Part shown: positions 21,962 to 32,068 of the stretch, piece by piece
Numbering within the stretch: the stretch's first letter is position 1
Layout of the letters: every line of letters begins with the position of its first letter
Source of the DNA: Streptococcus pneumoniae
GTDB taxonomy: Bacteria > Bacillota > Bacilli > Lactobacillales > Streptococcaceae
Direction of reading: 5' to 3'
NCBI RefSeq assembly: GCF_001457635.1
Contig: NZ_LN831051.1
Span: 2,046,001 to 2,110,000 of the forward strand
DNA: 64,000 nucleotides
Made by a program: the position numbers and the translations under genes
The notes under the pieces: generated by a model
The model's database searches: none
The model's input: the letters and a program-made list of their open reading frames with translations, nothing else
What the model was told of the DNA's origin: nothing

Positions 21962-22194
21962 TAGTCTAATCCAATCACTTCGTAGCCATTCGCTTCCAGT
22001 GTGCGTACAATCTTGTCCATAGGAGTTCCTGCTAGCTTAGAACCCTGTTTAAGTGATACTTTACGACCAACTGTATTGCGCATTAAGGGATTGGCAAGGG
22101 GTTTAAAACCCAACTCCACTAGAATTTCCAAGACTTCTGGATGCTTGTCCACCACTTCTGCAACAGGAATTGACACATCGATGATATTGTCCAT
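21961..22194 (-). CDS. DUF1858 domain protein
   Basis: 77 residues from the ATG at 22194 (GGAGG five bases upstream; the earlier ATG is inside the RBS region). The DUF1858 pattern is visible: IIDVSIPVAEVVDKHPEVLEILVELGF, then NTVGRKVSLKQGSKLAG. It is the partner of the adjacent DUF438/hemerythrin protein, and both are likely in one redox-related unit. Its biochemical role is unknown. Confidence 0.8.
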   Translation of the reverse strand: MDNIIDVSIPVAEVVDKHPEVLEILVELGFKPLANPLMRNTVGRKVSLKQGSKLAGTPMDKIVRTLEANGYEVIGLD

Positions 22195-22216
22195 GACGAC
22201 CTCCATTATATGTTCT

Positions 22217-22416
22217 AATACTCAATGAAAATCAAAGAGCAAACTAGGAAGCTAGCCGCAGGTTGCTCAAAACAGTGCTTTGAGATTGTAGATAGAACTG
22301 ACGAAGTCAGCTCAAAACACCGTTTTGAGGTTGCGGATAGAACTGACGAAGTCAGTAACATATATACAGCAAGGTGAAGCTGACGTGGTTTGAAGAGATT
22401 TTCGAAGAGTATAAAA
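22217..22416 (+). repeat. BOX element (boxA, two boxB, boxC)
   Basis: Begins ATACTCAATGAAAATC and ends GAAGAGATTTTCGAAGAGTAT. Two 45-bp boxB units (each ending ACTGACGAAGTCAG) lie between. It sits just upstream of the DUF1858 gene. Confidence 0.92.
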
Positions 22417-22506
22417 TGATTTTACTGCTTATATTATACCATATGGAAAGAGAATAAAAAACTAGCAGTGGAGTTCCTGCTAGTTCTCTGCGACTTGGAT
22501 TACCAT

Positions 22507-22647
22507 CTAGATAAGTTTAAAGAACCAATCCAATATCTTGTAAAACAGCAATTGGACTGCAAAAGAGATGATCATCCAAAAGAATTTCACAATCCCAATA
22601 ATCGGTTTGATAAAAATAATGGCAAGAAGTCCCCAGAAAAATTTCAT
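22507..22647 (-). CDS. 46-residue membrane protein
   Basis: MKFFWGLLAIIFIKPIIGIVKFF then MIISFAVQLLFYKILDWFFKLI: two hydrophobic segments separated by a short loop, Phe/Ile/Lys rich. Its ATG overlaps the stop of the upstream 60-residue gene (ATGA), so it is translationally coupled. No family recognised. It is the last member of a three-gene unit with an EcsC-like protein. Confidence 0.65.
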   Translation of the reverse strand: MKFFWGLLAIIFIKPIIGIVKFFWMIISFAVQLLFYKILDWFFKLI

Positions 22648-22826
22648 TTTTTATCCTCTGGCTTAATGAGCCACCGAGCCGTATCCATTAACTTGTCGGC
22701 AATAAAAAGTTTCCCCAGACCGACAACGGCATTATCATCTTTCTTTATCGTTTTCATTACTTTTACACCTTGCACGGTCAAAAAGTAATTACCATAAATT
22801 TTAGCAAAAGCTTTGATAGGATTCAT
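22644..22826 (-). CDS. 60-residue protein of unknown function
   Basis: Start MNPIKAFAKIYGNYFLTVQGVKVMKTI at 22826 behind GGAGAG. A longer reading to 22895 would overlap the upstream gene deeply and lacks an RBS. No motif recognised. It is encoded between an EcsC-like gene and a tiny membrane protein, with ATGA overlap at its 3' end. Confidence 0.6.
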   Translation of the reverse strand: MNPIKAFAKIYGNYFLTVQGVKVMKTIKKDDNAVVGLGKLFIADKLMDTARWLIKPEDKK

Positions 22827-22827
22827 A

Positions 22828-23607
22828 TTACTCTCCTTTGATGATTTCAGCCTCTTTTCGGATTGTTTCAACATCTTCTTGATATTGAACTTCACTATAG
22901 TTGACTAGCTTGGATAATTCTTTCTGCAAGCTTTCCCCCATTGGTTTCATAGTTGCAAAGGTTAAACCACCTGAAATGATACCACCCAAGATAGGAATAA
23001 ATTTCCCCATTCCTTTGGCCAGCCCTCCCTTGGTAAGATTCACACCAAATATTCTTAAGACTTTCTTCAAAATAGGATACCAAAGCGTCTTTGTTAAAGC
23101 TTTATTAGGTACTGTTTTCATTACCTGTTTGGCAATTGTTATACCACCAGCACGTAGCAAAGCAGCAGTTCCATTCACCCCCAACATGACGCCTAGATAA
23201 AGCAAAAGGGTATTTTGAGCATCTTCACTCAACTCATCGCGTGAAGCCCAAAGATCCTCATAACCATAAATATAACCTAATTCTTGGGCCAATTTCAGAG
23301 AGAAACCATAAAATTGAGCCACATCAGCTGGAATGGTAATTGCCATAGCAAGCCCTCCAGGTAATCCTGCCAAAACAGAAGTCCCACTCGCTAATAAAAC
23401 ATTATCCCTAATACAGGCATTAGCCACTCGATCTAAGATTTCTTGAGATAAGAGAGACGTTGGACCTTGTTCCAATAAGGTAGGAATGTCCTGTGGACCC
23501 AATTCTTTGGAAAACTTATCCACTAAAAATTTCGAACGATCAACCTTAACAACAGGTAGTTTCACCACTTGTTGCAATACTTGCATAGCTAAGTCTTGTT
23601 CAGCCAT
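22828..23607 (-). CDS. EcsC-like membrane-associated protein
   Basis: 259 residues from ATG 23607 (AAGGAG RBS). It has two glycine-rich hydrophobic segments: ASGTSVLAGLPGGLAMAITIPADVAQFYGFSLKLAQELGYIYG (~75-118) and GMGKFIPILGGIISGGLTFATMKPMG. The same pattern occurs in EcsC-family and bacterial DUF697-like proteins. I infer membrane association and do not assign an activity. It is the first gene of a small unit with the 60- and 46-residue genes. Confidence 0.65.
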   Translation of the reverse strand: MAEQDLAMQVLQQVVKLPVVKVDRSKFLVDKFSKELGPQDIPTLLEQGPTSLLSQEILDRVANACIRDNVLLASGTSVLAGLPGGLAMAITIPADVAQFYGFSLKLAQELGYIYGYEDLWASRDELSEDAQNTLLLYLGVMLGVNGTAALLRAGGITIAKQVMKTVPNKALTKTLWYPILKKVLRIFGVNLTKGGLAKGMGKFIPILGGIISGGLTFATMKPMGESLQKELSKLVNYSEVQYQEDVETIRKEAEIIKGE

Positions 23608-23710
23608 ATACAAACTCCTTATTTCTTTTTTGCACCTTATCATATTATATTTCCTACAAAAAAAGCATTTTCTAATTAGATAACATTAAAAAATACAGAA
23701 CCCCTTTTTT

Positions 23711-23817
23711 ATAGTAAAATGAAACAAGAACAGGACAAATCGATCAGGACAGTCAAATCGATTTCTAACAATATTTTAGAAGTAGATGCGTACTATTCTA
23801 GTTTCAAACTATTATAA
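23711..23817. repeat. RUP repeat element
   Basis: A 107-bp copy: TATAGTAAAATGAAAC at one end and CTAGTTTCAAACTATTATA at the other, with the CAAATCGAT core. It fills the gap between the EcsC-like gene and rbfA. Confidence 0.88.
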
Positions 23818-23885
23818 AAGAATATTTTTCCATTTCAAATTCAACCTATTTTCCTCCACCAAAAAAGAGGGGCAACCCCTCTTCT

Positions 23886-24236
23886 TTAGTTCTTATCCAG
23901 ATTGCGTAGCATCTCGTCAATCTTGTTTCCATACTCGATGGACTCGTCTTTGACGAAGGTCAAATCTGGGATTTTGTACAATTTCAAATTGCGACCAAGT
24001 TCACGTTTGATGGTACCAGTTGCTTTTTCAAGCCCGATTTGGGCTTTTTGGTTATCCGAAGCAAGGTTACTCAAAATGGTGTAATAAACCTTGGCAACAG
24101 ACAAGTCACCCAGCATCTGAACATCTGTGATGGTCACACCTTGGACACGTGGATCACGGACTTTCTTTTGCAAAATCTCATTGACTTCACGCTTGATTTC
24201 CATGCCCACACGATCTGTACGGAAATGATTTGCCAT
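23886..24236 (-). CDS. rbfA: Ribosome-binding factor A
   Basis: 116 residues: [53 protein letters not shown]. This is the KH-like RbfA fold needed for 16S rRNA/30S maturation. The start at 24236 is behind AAAGGAAT; an upstream in-frame extension has no support. It is the last gene of the rimP-nusA-ylxR-ylxQ-infB-rbfA set, separated from infB by about 250 bp that hold a structured element. Confidence 0.95.
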   Translation of the reverse strand: MANHFRTDRVGMEIKREVNEILQKKVRDPRVQGVTITDVQMLGDLSVAKVYYTILSNLASDNQKAQIGLEKATGTIKRELGRNLKLYKIPDLTFVKDESIEYGNKIDEMLRNLDKN

Positions 24237-24343
24237 GATATTCCTTTCTCTACTTTGAACCAAAAGCTAGGCCAGCAGACCTAGCTATTTTAAACTTCTT
24301 GATTTTCAGTTTAAATTGAAACGAAGTTCAATTTGAAGTCATC

Positions 24344-24477
24344 TGCTTCTTTCGCCGTGGTGAAAGTGATGGAACTGATTTATCAGTCCCATCACAGGGG
24401 ATTTTTGAGACCCTAGGCTCAAAAATAAGCAATGAAACCATCGGTTTGCTTGCGTCCCTCACCACCTAAGAAAGGAG
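24344..24477 (+). other. Structured intergenic element, copy A of a recurrent family
   Basis: The outer helix is CTTTC-GCCGT-GTGGTGA with TCACCAC-CTAAGAAAG. Inside are three hairpins: GTGATGG/CCATCAC, TTTTTGAG/CTCAAAAA with loop ACCCTAGG, and AAACC/GGTTT. Copies B (50247-50360, minus sense) and C (46358-46493, plus sense) have the same order. The outer stem covaries and the internal-loop sequences (GCCGT; CTTAG-like) are conserved. It lies in the infB-rbfA gap, antisense to the operon in this orientation. It is not BOX or RUP. It might be the less familiar SPRITE repeat, which I cannot verify. Confidence 0.6.
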
Positions 24478-24486
24478 CAAAAAATC

Positions 24487-27279
24487 TTATCTCTTGATTT
24501 CTTCCATGACATACGCCTCAATCACATCATCCATCTTAATATCATTGTAGCAGTCGATCATCAATCCACCTTCACGGCCGTTTGTAACTTCCTTAACGTC
24601 GTCTTTATAGTGTTTCAAGCTTGCGAGTTCACCATCATAGATAACGACACCATCACGGATAACACGGACTTTAGAGTCACGGGCAACCTTACCGTTGATA
24701 ACCATAAATCCACCGATAGTTCCCACTTTAGACACCTTGAAGGTTTCACGGATAACCGCTTCACCAATAACTTTTTCTTCAAATTCTGGATCAAGCATCC
24801 CTTTCATAGCTTCTTCCATCTCTTCGATAACCTTGTAGATAATGCTGTGAAGACGGATTTCCACATCGTCAGCTTCTGCTTGTTGACGAGCTTGTGGTGT
24901 AGGGCGTACGTTGAAACCAACGATAAAGGCATTTGAAGCTTCGGCAAGGGTCACGTCTGATTCGTTGATAGCACCGACCGCTGAGTGGACGATAGTCACT
25001 TTGACACCTTCCACGTCAATCTTTTGAAGTGAGGCAGAAAGGGCTTCAACAGAACCTTGTACATCAGCCTTGATGATAACATTAACAGATTTGAGTTCCC
25101 CAGCTTTAAGGGTATCAAAGAGGTTTTCAAGGCTAACACGTTGGGTAGCTTGACGTTGTTTCATGAGGGCACGTTTGGCACGCTCTTCACCTGCTGCACG
25201 CGCAGATTTTTCATCCTCGTAAACGGCAAAGTGGTCACCCGCCATCGGTGCTTCGTTCAAACCTGTGATAGAGACTGGTGTTGATGGTCCAGCAACTTTA
25301 ACACGACGACCAAGGTCGTTGGTCATAGCACGGACACGACCGAAGGTATTTCCGACAACGATTGGGTCTTGAACATTCAAGGTACCTTGTTGTACAAGAA
25401 GGGTTGCGACCGCACCTTTTCCTTTATCCAAGCGCGCTTCGATAACCGTACCGATTGCACGCACTGTTGGGTCTGCCTTGAGTTCTTGGATTTCAGCTAC
25501 AAGAAGGACTGTTTCCAACAATTCTTCGATATTTTGGTTGAATTTAGCTGAGATTTCAACAAATTCAGAATCTCCACCCCAAGCGGTTGACATCACACCA
25601 TGCTCTGCCAATTCACCGATAACGCGTTCTGGGTTAGCACCTGGTTTATCAATCTTGTTAATGGCTACGATGATTGGAACGTTAGCTGCTTTTGAGTGGT
25701 TGATGGCTTCAATAGTCTGAGGCATAACCCCGTCATCTGCCGCTACGACCAAGATCGTAATATCGGTAACAGAAGCACCACGCGCACGCATTGATGTAAA
25801 GGCCGCGTGTCCTGGTGTATCAAGGAAGGTAATCTTCTTACCATTTTCCACGATTTGGTAGGCACCGATATGCTGAGTAATACCACCTGCTTCACCTGTC
25901 GCAACACGTGAGTTACGAAGAGTATCCAAAAGGGTTGTTTTACCGTGGTCAACGTGTCCCATGATAGTAACAACTGGTGGACGCTCAACCAATTCATCTT
26001 CATTGAGATAACCATCTTCGACAAAGAAACGTTCGATGTCAGCATTATCCACTTCAACCTTTTGTTTGGCTTCGATACCGTAATCCACCATGAGGAGTTC
26101 AATTGTTTCCCCATCCAAGGATTGGTTTTGTGTGGCCATGACACCCATCATGAAAAGTTTCTTAACGATTTCAGCTGGTTCACGTTTGATACGTTTTGCG
26201 ATTTCCGCAACGGTCATACCATCTGTATATTCAAATTCTGTTGGCAATTCATGGAATTTACGCTCCGTAACAGGTTTTGGAGTCTGATTACGGTTGTTCT
26301 TGTTATTGCCTTTTTTGTTCTTTTTGTTGTTATTCCAGTTACTATTCTTTTGATTTCTCACTTGATTTTGACTACTTCGATTCTTTTGTTGTTTTCTAGG
26401 ACCATCTTCTTCATGATCATAATCGTCACGATTTTTGTCTGGTCGAGCTTGTTTTTTACGACGTGTATCCACTGCAGGTTCTTTTTTCTCAGGGACGACT
26501 TCAACCACTGCTTGAACTTGCTGTGCTTGTTCAGCTAACTTAGCCGCTTCTTCAAAGATTTCCTCTGGTTCCTTGCGTTTGTTAGCTTGAGCCAAGGCTT
26601 CTTTAGCAGCCTGATACTGCTTGAAGCGTTCCTCACTTGAACGAGCGTACTCTGCATTTTGCTCTGCTTTTAGGGCTGCTGCACGGGCTTTAAAGTCAAT
26701 ACGTGGAGCCACTTGATTTGAACGTTTGTCCTCTTGCTGACGGCGCTCATTTCTACGTTTTTGCTGACCTTGCTGCTTCTTAGCTTGGTCATTAAAGCGA
26801 CGATTGTCGCGGTTGCTTTGACCTTGTTTTCCACCATTACGGCCGTCGTTTTTCTGACGGTTTCCGTTTTGTTGTTGGTCACGGTTATTGCCCTTATTTT
26901 GCTTGCGTCGTTCTGCCTGCTCTTTAGCACGGGCTTCACGCTCAGCCTTGAAATTACGGCTTTGCGGTTTCGCTGCTACTTTTTCTGTTTTCGGAGCAAC
27001 TGGCTCAGCCGGTTTTGCCTCTTCCTTAGCTACAGCTGGTTTAGCTGGCTCAGATTTTTCGGCTTTCTTTTCTGCACTTACTTTTGGTGCTGCAGGTTTT
27101 GCTTCTACTTTCGGAGCAGCTGCAGGCTTAAAGCTGGCAGCAATTTTTGCAGCGACAGCTTCTTCCACACTTGATGAGTGGCTTTTCACATCCAAGCCCA
27201 ACTCTTTTGCACGCGCTACAACTTCTTTACTTTCTTTTCCAAGTTCTTTTGCGATTTCGTACAATCTTTTCTTAGACAA
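24487..27279 (-). CDS. infB: Translation initiation factor IF-2
   Basis: 930 residues. The N-terminal IF2N domain ([21 protein letters not shown]) is followed by a long Ala/Pro/Lys then Asn/Gln/Arg-rich linker (40-330, low complexity) and a second IF2N. The GTPase follows: G1 [12 protein letters not shown]2 region [10 protein letters not shown]3 DTPGHAAF, G4 NKID. The C-terminal domains bind fMet-tRNA. Length is typical for streptococci. Part of the nusA-infB operon; ylxQ lies 16 bp upstream. Confidence 0.97.
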   Translation of the reverse strand: MSKKRLYEIAKELGKESKEVVARAKELGLDVKSHSSSVEEAVAAKIAASFKPAAAPKVEAKPAAPKVSAEKKAEKSEPAKPAVAKEEAKPAEPVAPKTEKVAAKPQSRNFKAEREARAKEQAERRKQNKGNNRDQQQNGNRQKNDGRNGGKQGQSNRDNRRFNDQAKKQQGQQKRRNERRQQEDKRSNQVAPRIDFKARAAALKAEQNAEYARSSEERFKQYQAAKEALAQANKRKEPEEIFEEAAKLAEQAQQVQAVVEVVPEKKEPAVDTRRKKQARPDKNRDDYDHEEDGPRKQQKNRSSQNQVRNQKNSNWNNNKKNKKGNNKNNRNQTPKPVTERKFHELPTEFEYTDGMTVAEIAKRIKREPAEIVKKLFMMGVMATQNQSLDGETIELLMVDYGIEAKQKVEVDNADIERFFVEDGYLNEDELVERPPVVTIMGHVDHGKTTLLDTLRNSRVATGEAGGITQHIGAYQIVENGKKITFLDTPGHAAFTSMRARGASVTDITILVVAADDGVMPQTIEAINHSKAANVPIIVAINKIDKPGANPERVIGELAEHGVMSTAWGGDSEFVEISAKFNQNIEELLETVLLVAEIQELKADPTVRAIGTVIEARLDKGKGAVATLLVQQGTLNVQDPIVVGNTFGRVRAMTNDLGRRVKVAGPSTPVSITGLNEAPMAGDHFAVYEDEKSARAAGEERAKRALMKQRQATQRVSLENLFDTLKAGELKSVNVIIKADVQGSVEALSASLQKIDVEGVKVTIVHSAVGAINESDVTLAEASNAFIVGFNVRPTPQARQQAEADDVEIRLHSIIYKVIEEMEEAMKGMLDPEFEEKVIGEAVIRETFKVSKVGTIGGFMVINGKVARDSKVRVIRDGVVIYDGELASLKHYKDDVKEVTNGREGGLMIDCYNDIKMDDVIEAYVMEEIKR

Positions 27280-27295
27280 ATCATGTCCTCCTCTT

Positions 27296-27595
27296 CTATT
27301 CCATAAGAGACCTCATTTTCTTTGTAAATCCAGCATCTGTTACAGCCAAAACCTTTCTCGATTTCCCGACTGCTATGCTTAATTCCAGTGTTGAAAACAC
27401 GGTTACAATTTCTACTTGATAATAATGACTTTTATCTTGAATCTTCTTGGTCAGATTGGGTCCAGCATCATGAGCTAGAAAGACCAACTTGGCCTTGCCG
27501 TCTTGAATGGCCTTGACCACCAATTCTTCACCCGATATGATGCGCCCTGCTCGCTGAGCAAGCCCCAAGAGATTACTTATCTTTTGCTTATTCAA
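27296..27595 (-). CDS. ylxQ: L7Ae/L30e-family RNA-binding protein
   Basis: 99 residues: [55 protein letters not shown]. This is the L7Ae/L30e/Gadd45 fold with the AGR(I)ISGEE signature of bacterial YlxQ/RplGA. It probably binds a kink-turn RNA, with ribosome-linked function presumed. It overlaps ylxR by 8 bases. Confidence 0.9.
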   Translation of the reverse strand: MNKQKISNLLGLAQRAGRIISGEELVVKAIQDGKAKLVFLAHDAGPNLTKKIQDKSHYYQVEIVTVFSTLELSIAVGKSRKVLAVTDAGFTKKMRSLME

Positions 27596-27881
27596 GTCCC
27601 AACTCTCTTCTTTTCACTTTGTGATCCACATAAGCGATCAACTCGTCATAAAAGCTTTCTTCCACTTCCATGCTAAAACTGCGGTTAAAGACCTTCTTCT
27701 TTTTCGCCTCTAGGGCTTCTGCATTGTCTAGTTTGATATAAGCGCCGCGGCCATTGGCCTTGCCCGTAGGATCAATAAAGACTTGTCCTTCCTTGTTCTT
27801 GACAATGCGGAGCAAATCACGCTTATCAATCACTTCGTTAGACACAACAGACTTGCGCAAAGGGATTTTTCTTGTTTTCAT
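27588..27881 (-). CDS. ylxR: YlxR/RNaseP-modulator family protein (DUF448)
   Basis: 97 residues with the DUF448 hallmark: RKIPLRKSVVSNEVIDKRDLLRIVKNKEGQVFIDPTGKANGRGAYI. The GRGAY motif is intact. It is an RNA-binding protein always found between nusA and infB; some reports connect YlxR with RNase P, and that link is inferred here. It follows nusA by about 20 bp. Confidence 0.92.
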   Translation of the reverse strand: MKTRKIPLRKSVVSNEVIDKRDLLRIVKNKEGQVFIDPTGKANGRGAYIKLDNAEALEAKKKKVFNRSFSMEVEESFYDELIAYVDHKVKRRELGLE

Positions 27882-27902
27882 CTTTCCCTCCTCTAGCAGC
27901 TT

Positions 27903-29039
27903 TTATTCTTCTACAGTATCGTTTTCTACTTCCAACTCTACTGAAGCAGCGTCTTCCATGGCTTCAAATTCGCTAGCAGACTTGATATCGATACGGTAAC
28001 CAGTCAAGTGAGCCGCCAAGCGCACGTTTTGTCCACGACGACCAATGGCAAGAGAAAGCTTGTTATCTGGAACAACCACCAAGGCACGTTTGCTGTCGTT
28101 TTCATCAAAGATAACTTGGTCAACCTCAGCAGGAGCGATGGCATTGTAGATAAATTCAGCTGGATCTGCTACCCACTCGATAACATCGATATTTTCTTCG
28201 ATTGGTACCATGCGATCATTTTTAGCATCGTAACGAGCTGGGTGGAATTTGCTAGTAATCTTCTTGATATTAGCACCACCACGTCCAACGATTGTACCGA
28301 TAGCATCCACGTTTGGATTGTGGCTACGAACAGCAACCTTCGTACGGTCACCTGCTTCACGAGCCACGCTCATGATTTCAACAGTTCCATCATAAACTTC
28401 TGGAATTTCTTGCTCCATCAAACGTTTGATCATTTCTGGATGGCTACGGCTAACAAAGACGTTCACACCACGAGGGTTGTCTTCAACCTTGTAAACATAA
28501 ACTTCGATACGATCATGAGAAGCAAAAACTTCTCCAGGAATTTGGTCTTGTTTTGACAATTGGGCTTCGATGCTACCAAGGTTGACATAGATAAAGCGGT
28601 TGTCAAAGCGTTCTACTGTACCAGACATGATTTCTTGCTCATGTTCTTTGTAAGTATTGTAAGTGATGGCACGTGTTTGCTTGCGCATTTTTTCCATGAT
28701 GGTTTGTTTGGCAGATTGGGCTGCTACACGACCAAACTCAGCTGGTGCTTCTTCAAACTTGATTTTGTCTCCAAGTTCATAAGCTGAATTAATGGCAAGA
28801 GCATCTTTCAAGCTGATTTCCAAACGGCTATCAAATACTTCATCAACAACTTCACGGACAGTATAAACTGTAAAGTCACCTGTTTTTTCGTTGAAGTCAA
28901 TAGCTACGCTGTCTGACTGACCATAGCGTCTGCGATAAGCGGAACGAAGCGACTCTACTACTGCGTCGATGATGTCTTCTTTTTTGATTCCCTTGTCTTC
29001 TTCCAAAATGCGGAAGGCCTCTAGCATTTCTTTACTCAT
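27903..29039 (-). CDS. nusA: Transcription termination/antitermination factor NusA
   Basis: 378 residues: N-terminal RNA-polymerase-binding domain (1-130), S1 domain (MSGTVERFDNRFIYVNLGSIEAQLSK, ~135-200), then KH1/KH2 (DAIGTIVGRGGANIKKITSKFH and LAIGRRGQNVRLAAHLTGYRIDIKS). It lacks the C-terminal acidic repeats of enterobacterial NusA, as is normal in Firmicutes. It modulates pausing and termination. Confidence 0.97.
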   Translation of the reverse strand: MSKEMLEAFRILEEDKGIKKEDIIDAVVESLRSAYRRRYGQSDSVAIDFNEKTGDFTVYTVREVVDEVFDSRLEISLKDALAINSAYELGDKIKFEEAPAEFGRVAAQSAKQTIMEKMRKQTRAITYNTYKEHEQEIMSGTVERFDNRFIYVNLGSIEAQLSKQDQIPGEVFASHDRIEVYVYKVEDNPRGVNVFVSRSHPEMIKRLMEQEIPEVYDGTVEIMSVAREAGDRTKVAVRSHNPNVDAIGTIVGRGGANIKKITSKFHPARYDAKNDRMVPIEENIDVIEWVADPAEFIYNAIAPAEVDQVIFDENDSKRALVVVPDNKLSLAIGRRGQNVRLAAHLTGYRIDIKSASEFEAMEDAASVELEVENDTVEE

Positions 29040-29082
29040 GTTTTCTTCACTTTTGAATCCTCAAAAGCTATCCTTTCTTTTT

Positions 29083-29562
29083 CTATAATTTAACTGCTAA
29101 ACGTGCTTTTGATACTAAACTGTATGGAATTTGGACGGTTTTCTTACGCGTCTTGTCCATATATTCCATAGTCAACTCGTCCTCTTCGAAGGCCAACAAG
29201 GTTCCTTCAAAGACCTTTTGCTTATCGATGGCTTGGTAGAGCCCGACATGGATGTATTTTCCAACCGCTCCAGCGACGGCATCCTTGGTTTTCAAAGGGC
29301 GTTCCAAACCTGGACTGGTAATTTCTAGGAAATATTGTTCTGGGAAGGGATCTGGCTTGATGGTGTCTAGGACAGGACTGATAATTTCTGTCAAGTCTGC
29401 CGTGTCGTTCAAGGTAATTCCTTCGGGTTTATCTACAAAAATACTGAGAATCATGTCACTGCCAATCTTTCCATACTCGATATCCACGAGTTCAAAAGGA
29501 GCTTCTATGACAGGTTCTACAACTTCTCTGACTAATTCTACGATTGTTGCGATTGCGTCCAC
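29083..29562 (-). CDS. rimP: Ribosome maturation factor RimP
   Basis: 159 residues starting with GTG at 29562 directly after a strong AGGAGG. Typical segments are [44 protein letters not shown] and [19 protein letters not shown]. It is needed for 30S assembly and is the first gene of the nusA-infB operon. Confidence 0.95.
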   Translation of the reverse strand: MDAIATIVELVREVVEPVIEAPFELVDIEYGKIGSDMILSIFVDKPEGITLNDTADLTEIISPVLDTIKPDPFPEQYFLEITSPGLERPLKTKDAVAGAVGKYIHVGLYQAIDKQKVFEGTLLAFEEDELTMEYMDKTRKKTVQIPYSLVSKARLAVKL

Positions 29563-29621
29563 CTCCTCATAAGCAAGAGGCGAAGATATTTCCCCGCCTC
29601 ACTTTTCATATTCTTACTATC

Positions 29622-29650
29622 AGTATAGCACGTTTGCCAACTTATGTAAA
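29622..29650 (-). promoter_or_regulatory. Predicted promoter of the rimP-nusA-infB operon
   Basis: On the minus strand TTTACA (29645-29650) and TATACT (29622-29627) are 17 bp apart, about 60 bp ahead of the rimP GTG start. Confidence 0.7.
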
Positions 29651-29687
29651 GCAAAAGCACTTGTACAGCCTAATTTTAGGCTATCTC

Positions 29688-30323
29688 TTAAAATTCTGCC
29701 TCAACTCGGTAGATAACTTGCCCCTTGTTTGAGAATTTTTGCTCGTATTCTGTCATGACATTGCCTTCAAAATCACTGGCATGCAAATCTAACCAGACAC
29801 CATTGAGTTTCATGCCATATTGAGAAAAGCTCACTAAACTGTACTCAAACAAGCCACGGTTATCCGTCTTGAAATGAATTTCTCCATTTTCAGGCAAGAT
29901 ACGTTTGAAGGTATCCAAGAAGGTCTTGTAGGTCAAACGACGCTTTTCATGGCGTTTTTTCGGCCATGGATCTGAAAAGTTCAGATACAAGCGATCAATC
30001 TCACCGTCTTCAAAATAGTCAGTTAAGTCAGAACCATCTACCCACAAGAGCTTGATGTTAGGCACTCCAACTTCAAGCACCTTGTCCAAAGCGTAGCTCA
30101 AAACAGACTTTTGAATATCAATCCCGATATAGTTGATGTCAGGGTTTTGCTTGGCCATACCTGAAACAAAGGCACCCTTTCCACTTCCAACTTCCACATG
30201 AATGGGATTATCATTGCCAAACAAGTCCCGCCATTTTGCCTTGGCTTCCAAGGGATTGAGGACCACATACTGGGGATTTGCCTCTAGTAATTCTGTTGCC
30301 CCTTTACGATTTCTAACTCTCAT
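29688..30323 (-). CDS. trmB: tRNA (guanine-N7-)-methyltransferase
   Basis: 211 residues from ATG 30323, which overlaps the ccrZ stop by four bases. The SAM-binding loop is [38 protein letters not shown] (~120-137) is the strongly conserved TrmB motif. It makes m7G46 in tRNA. An apparent N-terminal extension upstream is only the 3' end of ccrZ in another frame. Confidence 0.96.
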   Translation of the reverse strand: MRVRNRKGATELLEANPQYVVLNPLEAKAKWRDLFGNDNPIHVEVGSGKGAFVSGMAKQNPDINYIGIDIQKSVLSYALDKVLEVGVPNIKLLWVDGSDLTDYFEDGEIDRLYLNFSDPWPKKRHEKRRLTYKTFLDTFKRILPENGEIHFKTDNRGLFEYSLVSFSQYGMKLNGVWLDLHASDFEGNVMTEYEQKFSNKGQVIYRVEAEF

Positions 30324-31114
30324 CTTCTCTTTCCATACTTGTCTCGGAAATGACGCAAACCATGAATCTCCCGATTGACATTTTCTAAATCTTGGTTCAT
30401 ATAATACTTGGAAATCTGACTCAAATAAGACAATTGACCATACCAATACAATTTACTTAATACCGTTTGATTGTACTTGTAACCGTAGTAGGTCAACCAT
30501 TCCTTCCACTGATGTTCTGAAATATAATGGCAGAGCATATGGGCCACATCAAACATGCGATCGGTCAAGCGAACCGAATCCCAATCTACTAAATAAATCA
30601 AGCCACTATCTGTCTCAATCCAATTACTATGTCGTACATCTCCATGGACAATGGTCGCATGGTCCTCTCTAAATCCTGGAATAGTCTGACGTAAATCAGC
30701 CATCACTTCACTGATAAAATGATTTTTACGCAAAGCATCTGGAGCCGTTTCCTGCCAAGACTGTAGTAAATCTACAGGTGTTTCCATGGCATAGCCCAAA
30801 CGACTCAATTGTGTCATCAACGGACGTGAGCGATGAAGACGGGTTAAAATATTGACGATTTGCTTACGATTCATATCATAGGGGGTCAATATCTTGCCTG
30901 TCAACCATTCTTGAGCACACATATCACGCCCATCTGCCAAACGACGACTCCATAATAATTGTGGAGCAATTTGTTCTCTAGCTAGACCAGGTAGGATTGG
31001 AGAGGTGTTCATTTTTACAAAGATGCGCTTCCCGTCAGGATAGCTACCCATATAAGCCTTGCCACTTTTCCCAGGTATGGGAGTCAGTGTTAGCTCATTA
31101 TCACCCAAATCCAT
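30320..31114 (-). CDS. ccrZ: Cell-cycle regulator CcrZ, phosphotransferase/kinase-like
   Basis: 264 residues in the APH/choline-kinase fold. It has the nucleotide-binding Lys in [12 protein letters not shown], the Brenner-like catalytic loop [10 protein letters not shown] (D in HGD, ~residue 160) and the metal-binding DWDSVR. It matches pneumococcal CcrZ, reported to link cell division with initiation of DNA replication. As in other pneumococci it precedes trmB, and the overlap of stop and start suggests translational coupling. Confidence 0.92.
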   Translation of the reverse strand: MDLGDNELTLTPIPGKSGKAYMGSYPDGKRIFVKMNTSPILPGLAREQIAPQLLWSRRLADGRDMCAQEWLTGKILTPYDMNRKQIVNILTRLHRSRPLMTQLSRLGYAMETPVDLLQSWQETAPDALRKNHFISEVMADLRQTIPGFREDHATIVHGDVRHSNWIETDSGLIYLVDWDSVRLTDRMFDVAHMLCHYISEHQWKEWLTYYGYKYNQTVLSKLYWYGQLSYLSQISKYYMNQDLENVNREIHGLRHFRDKYGKRR

Positions 31115-31143
31115 TTCTTTCCTCCGTATAAAGTTTCCTTACT

Positions 31144-31172
31144 ATTCTACTAGTTTTTGGCCTATTCGTCAA
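31144..31172 (-). promoter_or_regulatory. Predicted ccrZ-trmB promoter
   Basis: TTGACG (31167-31172) and TAGAAT (31144-31149) on the minus strand, spacer 17 bp, about 30 bp ahead of ccrZ. Confidence 0.7.
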
Positions 31173-31232
31173 CCACTCTAACCCGATTCTCAAAGAAAAG
31201 CCTCTGGATTGGCTTGGGTATCATTATAGCTT

Positions 31233-31267
31233 GAAAAAGGTAAGCACCATCTTCTGCTTACCTTTTC
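31233..31267 (-). terminator. Terminator after pncP
   Basis: A 13-bp stem GAAAAAGGTAAGCA / TGCTTACCTTTTC with a T-run on either strand. It separates the blp locus from ccrZ. Confidence 0.8.
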
Positions 31268-31274
31268 ATAATTT

Positions 31275-31886
31275 TTATAAATAATATAGGAGTGGCCAAC
31301 TGTTGTAAAACATGTGGACTAGAGTAGAAACCCATAGGTTTTGACTCTTTTTATAAGCAAAGCCCAGCAACAAACCCCCAAGTAGATAAAAAATAAACGA
31401 AGGGACATTAGAAGGTCCATGCATGAAAGAAAAGAGAGAGGAAGTTAGCACAAGCCCTAACCAAGAATTGTCAAAAACCGCACCTTGAAGAAGTCCTCTG
31501 AAAATGAGTTCCTCCTGGATGGGGCCAAAAACTGAGGTAGTCAAAATCAAAGACAGGGAAATTCCTCTGCTGACTTCCGCCAAGTGTTGGACCCCTGAGC
31601 CAGAAGAAACAGCGAAGAAATGAATATAAACCAGCGTCTCAAGTACACTTAGAAGAAAGATTGCAATGAAAAGCAAAAGTTGTTTCTTGCTTAACATCCC
31701 AAAAGAAATCATTTCAAACTTTCTAGCATAAGCAACACTCAGCGAGGTTACAAGAAGACTTACAAGAATCAATGCAGATTCATTTTGAAAAAAACCCCCA
31801 TGGTTAATCGTATAAGGAACTGTAATGACAATTATTAGTACTAAAAATCCAAAACACAAGGCATGAAATTTATCAAAAAACTCCAT
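31275..31886 (-). CDS. pncP: CPBP (CAAX-protease-like) membrane protein of the blp locus
   Basis: 203 residues with about six hydrophobic segments and the three CPBP motifs: EELIFRGLLQG (EExxxR, ~117), FMHGPSN and HMFYNSW (HxxxN). These intramembrane protease-like proteins are recurrent in bacteriocin loci and are linked to immunity. It is the last gene downstream of blpX-Y-Z, beyond a BOX element. The symbol follows its position and type. Confidence 0.85.
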   Translation of the reverse strand: MEFFDKFHALCFGFLVLIIVITVPYTINHGGFFQNESALILVSLLVTSLSVAYARKFEMISFGMLSKKQLLLFIAIFLLSVLETLVYIHFFAVSSGSGVQHLAEVSRGISLSLILTTSVFGPIQEELIFRGLLQGAVFDNSWLGLVLTSSLFSFMHGPSNVPSFIFYLLGGLLLGFAYKKSQNLWVSTLVHMFYNSWPLLYYL

Positions 31887-31960
31887 AAAACTATCCTCCT
31901 CACCAAACAGACTTCCTACGCGTCATTCTTTAGTTCTAGCCTTTCCAAAACAAACCATTT

Positions 31961-32068
31961 TATACTCTTCGAAAATCAAATTCAAACCACGTCAACGTCG
32001 CCTTGCCGTACTCAAGTACAGCCTGCGGCTAGTTTCCTAGTTTGCTCTTTGATTTTCATTGAGTATTA
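31961..32068 (-). repeat. BOX element (boxA-boxC, no boxB)
   Basis: Reads TATACTCTTCGAAAATC at its left end and GATTTTCATTGAGTATTA at the right. It lies between blpZ and pncP, and its boxA end provides the last codons and stop of blpZ. Confidence 0.9.

Noticed and set aside
26734..27382. Long hydrophobic frames antisense to infB
   Set aside because: They mirror the Ala/Lys/Asn low-complexity linker of IF-2; no start context.
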